A stretch of 6,799 nucleotides of DNA from Sedimenticola sp. (lineage in GTDB: Bacteria > Pseudomonadota > Gammaproteobacteria > Chromatiales > Chromatiaceae), in contig JAUUYI010000114.1 of NCBI GenBank assembly GCA_030590525.1, positions 1-6,799 of the forward strand, read 5' to 3'. The first letter of the stretch is position 1. The number at the start of each line of letters is the position of its first letter. The notes beneath the pieces are model-generated. The model was not told where the DNA came from, searched no databases, and worked only from the letters and a program-made list of their open reading frames with translations. This document shows, one piece after another, positions 5,189-6,799 of the stretch. Made by a program: the position numbers and the translations under genes.

Positions 5189-6496
5189 CTACTTCTGCAA
5201 CCAGTCACATATCCGCTGGCCTGCTTCCACCACCCTGTGGCAATGGGTCTCGGCAAAATCTGCAGGGAGCTCACTCTCCAGGGGGATGGTCTCGGCGCTG
5301 ATCAGGGCGCGGGCACCATCGAAATCGACAAATGCCAGCCGGGCGGTGAGTTCCTCCGGGGGGCGTCCGAACTCCGTCCCCGGCAGGGTGGCCACCCCGG
5401 TCTCCTCCAGCAGGCGTTCACAAAAATCGATGCTGCTGCCGATGCCGCGCTGCAGCAGGCTCTCCCTGAACCGGGAAAACGAGGGGAACAGGTAAAAACC
5501 CCCTTCAGGTGCAGCCACTTGTGCCCCGGCCTGGCGCAGGGTATCCGCCAACCTGTTACCCAGGGTCTGGAGTATGCGTCGGCTGTTGGCCAGGTAGCGT
5601 TCGATCTCCAGCCCTCCTTCGTAGGCACGGACGGCCGCATGCTGGATCGGGGCACTGGTGGAGGTATAGGTCTCGCTGGCCACCACTGAGACGGCGTCCA
5701 GCAGCCAGCGCAGGTTGCCGGGAAAGGTGAATGTCCCCAGGCGCCAACCTCCGGCCCCGCACCATTTGCTCAATCCGGAACTGATGATGGTGCCTTCCGG
5801 ATAGAAGCGGGCAATGGATTGATGCTTTCCTGTGAAGGTTACCTCAGCATAGATCTCATCCGAGATCAGGATCACCTTGTAGCGGCGGGCAACGGCAGCA
5901 AGCGCCTCGAGTTCCTGCTGGCCATAGGTGGTACCACTGGGGTTGTTGGGGTAGTTAAGGATGAGCAGCCGTGGCCGGGAGGGATCCTTCCGGCACAAGG
6001 CTTCCAGTTTATCCGGGGTGATACGCCAGCCATCCGCCATGCGGGTCGGGACCCAGCGGATATGGCGGCCGATAATGGCGGCCTGGGGTGCATAGGAGAC
6101 CCAACTGGGGGTGGGGATGACCAGGTCGCCGTAGTAGACCAGTTGCATCAGGAACATCAGCTCCTTGGAGCCGGGGCCGATGAGCACATCATCCAGGGTG
6201 TACTCGATCCCTTCCTGGCGCCGGTGATAACTGGCAACCGCTTCCCGCAGCCGGGGCAGCCCTTTGACCGGCAGGTAGTCTTTCTGATGGGCGTTCGATC
6301 GCAACTCCTCGACTACCGGGGTGGCCACGGGAAACGGGGACTGTCCCAGTCCCAGCCGGAACACCTCACGCCCCTCTCTGCTGATTCGTGCGCAGCGCTC
6401 GTTGATCGCCAGTGTTGCCGACTGGGTCAGGCCGCGCACATTCAGGTTGAGGTGGACGTTCGGGAAATGCTCTGCGTTAAATTGTATCTGCGCCAT
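5189..6496 (-). CDS. Class I/II PLP-dependent aminotransferase (aspartate aminotransferase fold)
   Basis: This 435-residue cytoplasmic enzyme belongs to fold-type I PLP enzymes that transfer an amino group between an amino acid and a 2-oxo acid. The catalytic set is complete: Asn185 in NYPNNPSG (181-188), Asp213 and Tyr216 in SDEIY (212-216), the Schiff-base Lys244 in SGLSKWCGAGGWRLG (240-254) with Arg252 for the phosphate, and a carboxylate-binding Arg386 in TARLAFVDFDG (384-394). The N-terminal LNLNVRGL and GLGQSPFPV (49-57) and the segment QKDYLPVKGLPRLREAVA (71-88) fit the aspartate aminotransferase group. The start at 6496 is the best ATG, but AAAGGA directly abuts it with no spacer, so the start is uncertain. 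The next gene, the TAXI receptor, begins about 200 bases downstream on the same strand. Substrate specificity cannot be assigned. Confidence 0.92.
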   Translation of the reverse strand: MAQIQFNAEHFPNVHLNLNVRGLTQSATLAINERCARISREGREVFRLGLGQSPFPVATPVVEELRSNAHQKDYLPVKGLPRLREAVASYHRRQEGIEYTLDDVLIGPGSKELMFLMQLVYYGDLVIPTPSWVSYAPQAAIIGRHIRWVPTRMADGWRITPDKLEALCRKDPSRPRLLILNYPNNPSGTTYGQQELEALAAVARRYKVILISDEIYAEVTFTGKHQSIARFYPEGTIISSGLSKWCGAGGWRLGTFTFPGNLRWLLDAVSVVASETYTSTSAPIQHAAVRAYEGGLEIERYLANSRRILQTLGNRLADTLRQAGAQVAAPEGGFYLFPSFSRFRESLLQRGIGSSIDFCERLLEETGVATLPGTEFGRPPEELTARLAFVDFDGARALISAETIPLESELPADFAETHCHRVVEAGQRICDWLQK

Positions 6497-6578
6497 TCCT
6501 TTATTTTTATTGTGAAGGTGGACAGATAGAACTATAGACCATGTTTCCGGGATCAGGAACGGCAGAAACAAGGCCAGG

Positions 6579-6658
6579 GTAACTTCTCGATAACACCGGG
6601 CCAACGGGATGGGTTCATATATGTATCAAGGGACGCAGCGACGGATCCATGTGTGACC
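6579..6658. repeat. Partial, diverged copy (copy B) of the 147-bp repeat element
   Basis: The sequence from GTAACTTCTC (6579-6588) follows copy A at 3772: both continue with ATAAC, a CCGG-containing run and AACGG, then share ATCAAGG and GCAGCGACGGATCCA. The right half, including the second terminal repeat, is missing. The hairpin here is longer, with the arms 6612-6627 and 6644-6658 pairing almost throughout. The copy begins 83 bases upstream of the aminotransferase start, so it sits in that gene's promoter or leader region. Confidence 0.6.
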
Positions 6659-6676
6659 GGCATGTTAGTCGGCTAG

Positions 6677-6799
6677 GAGGCTGTCGGACTTATCCGTTTG
6701 AAGCGAAAATCACTGGGGGCCAATTAAATCAGTTTATCTTGTGAGGAGAATAGCAGGGCTATTTGACGAACAAGATAAGCTGAGTTAATCGTCATCCAG
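6677..6799. mobile_element. Probable end of an insertion sequence, continuing past the window
   Basis: GAGGCTGTCGGACTTATCC (6677-6695) has the look of an insertion-sequence terminal repeat, although I cannot assign a family. It is immediately preceded by CTAG (6673-6676), which would suit the four-base YTAR targets used by some IS5-group elements. A long palindrome follows (6724-6788), as is often found between a terminal repeat and a transposase start. No transposase codons can be recognised before the window ends. The call depends on finding the other end outside the window. Confidence 0.4.
6724..6788. repeat. 65-bp palindrome within the putative IS end
   Basis: The outer arms (6724-6742 and 6770-6788) match at 17 of 19 positions, including TTATCTTGT against ACAAGATAA. 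The inner arms AATAGC (6749-6754) and GCTATT (6758-6763) close around AGG. The transcript of either strand would fold into one long hairpin with an internal bulge. Such structures can block transcription entering an element from outside or act in transposition; the role here is inferred only. Confidence 0.75.

Noticed and set aside
6531..6536. TATAGT on the minus strand as a possible -10 box for the aminotransferase
   Set aside because: It is about 35 bases upstream of the start, but no acceptable -35 box was found at 16-18 bases, so a promoter call is not supported.
6497..6604. Upstream in-frame ATG at 6604 as the aminotransferase start
   Set aside because: It begins inside the repeat copy at 6579-6658 and would add 36 residues with no resemblance to the family. 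The 6496 start already leaves a short leader before the conserved part.

Overview
The window carries five protein genes, all on the minus strand. In transcription order (high to low coordinates) they are: a class I/II PLP-dependent aminotransferase, a periplasmic TAXI-type solute receptor, a fused DctQ-DctM TRAP membrane subunit, a UspA-family protein, and the N-terminal 86 codons of phosphatidylserine decarboxylase (psd), which runs off the left edge. GC content is fairly high. The protein styles and the short repeat families in the gaps suggest a gammaproteobacterium, possibly an environmental or sulfur-oxidising lineage. That placement is inference, as there is no rRNA or marker gene to fix it.

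The core is a complete TAXI-TRAP uptake system at 309-4986. The receptor has a Tat-like signal peptide. The 865-residue permease joins the small 4-TM and large 12-TM subunits and carries an extra C-terminal soluble domain of the DUF3394 type with a PDZ-like segment. The Usp protein follows, an arrangement reminiscent of TeaD beside the TeaABC TRAP transporter of Halomonas. The upstream aminotransferase is complete and keeps all PLP-binding residues. Known TAXI receptors often bind glutamate or 2-oxoglutarate, so a link between amino-acid uptake and transamination is plausible, but the sequence does not prove it.

The intergenic spaces hold an unusual load of short repeats. A 133-bp MITE-like element lies exactly at the stop codon of the permease gene (827-959). 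The 451-bp gap between receptor and permease (3564-4014) holds a strong stem-loop, a 147-bp element with 12-bp terminal inverted repeats, a GTAGGATGCGG-type repeat half and a GTAGGGTGGGCAC hairpin. A second, diverged copy of the 147-bp element lies upstream of the aminotransferase (6579-6658). It appears to be cut short by the end of an insertion sequence, which starts near 6677, contains a 65-bp palindrome and continues past the right edge. The transporter and aminotransferase genes look like ordinary metabolism; the most unusual content is the nested family of structured repeats between them.
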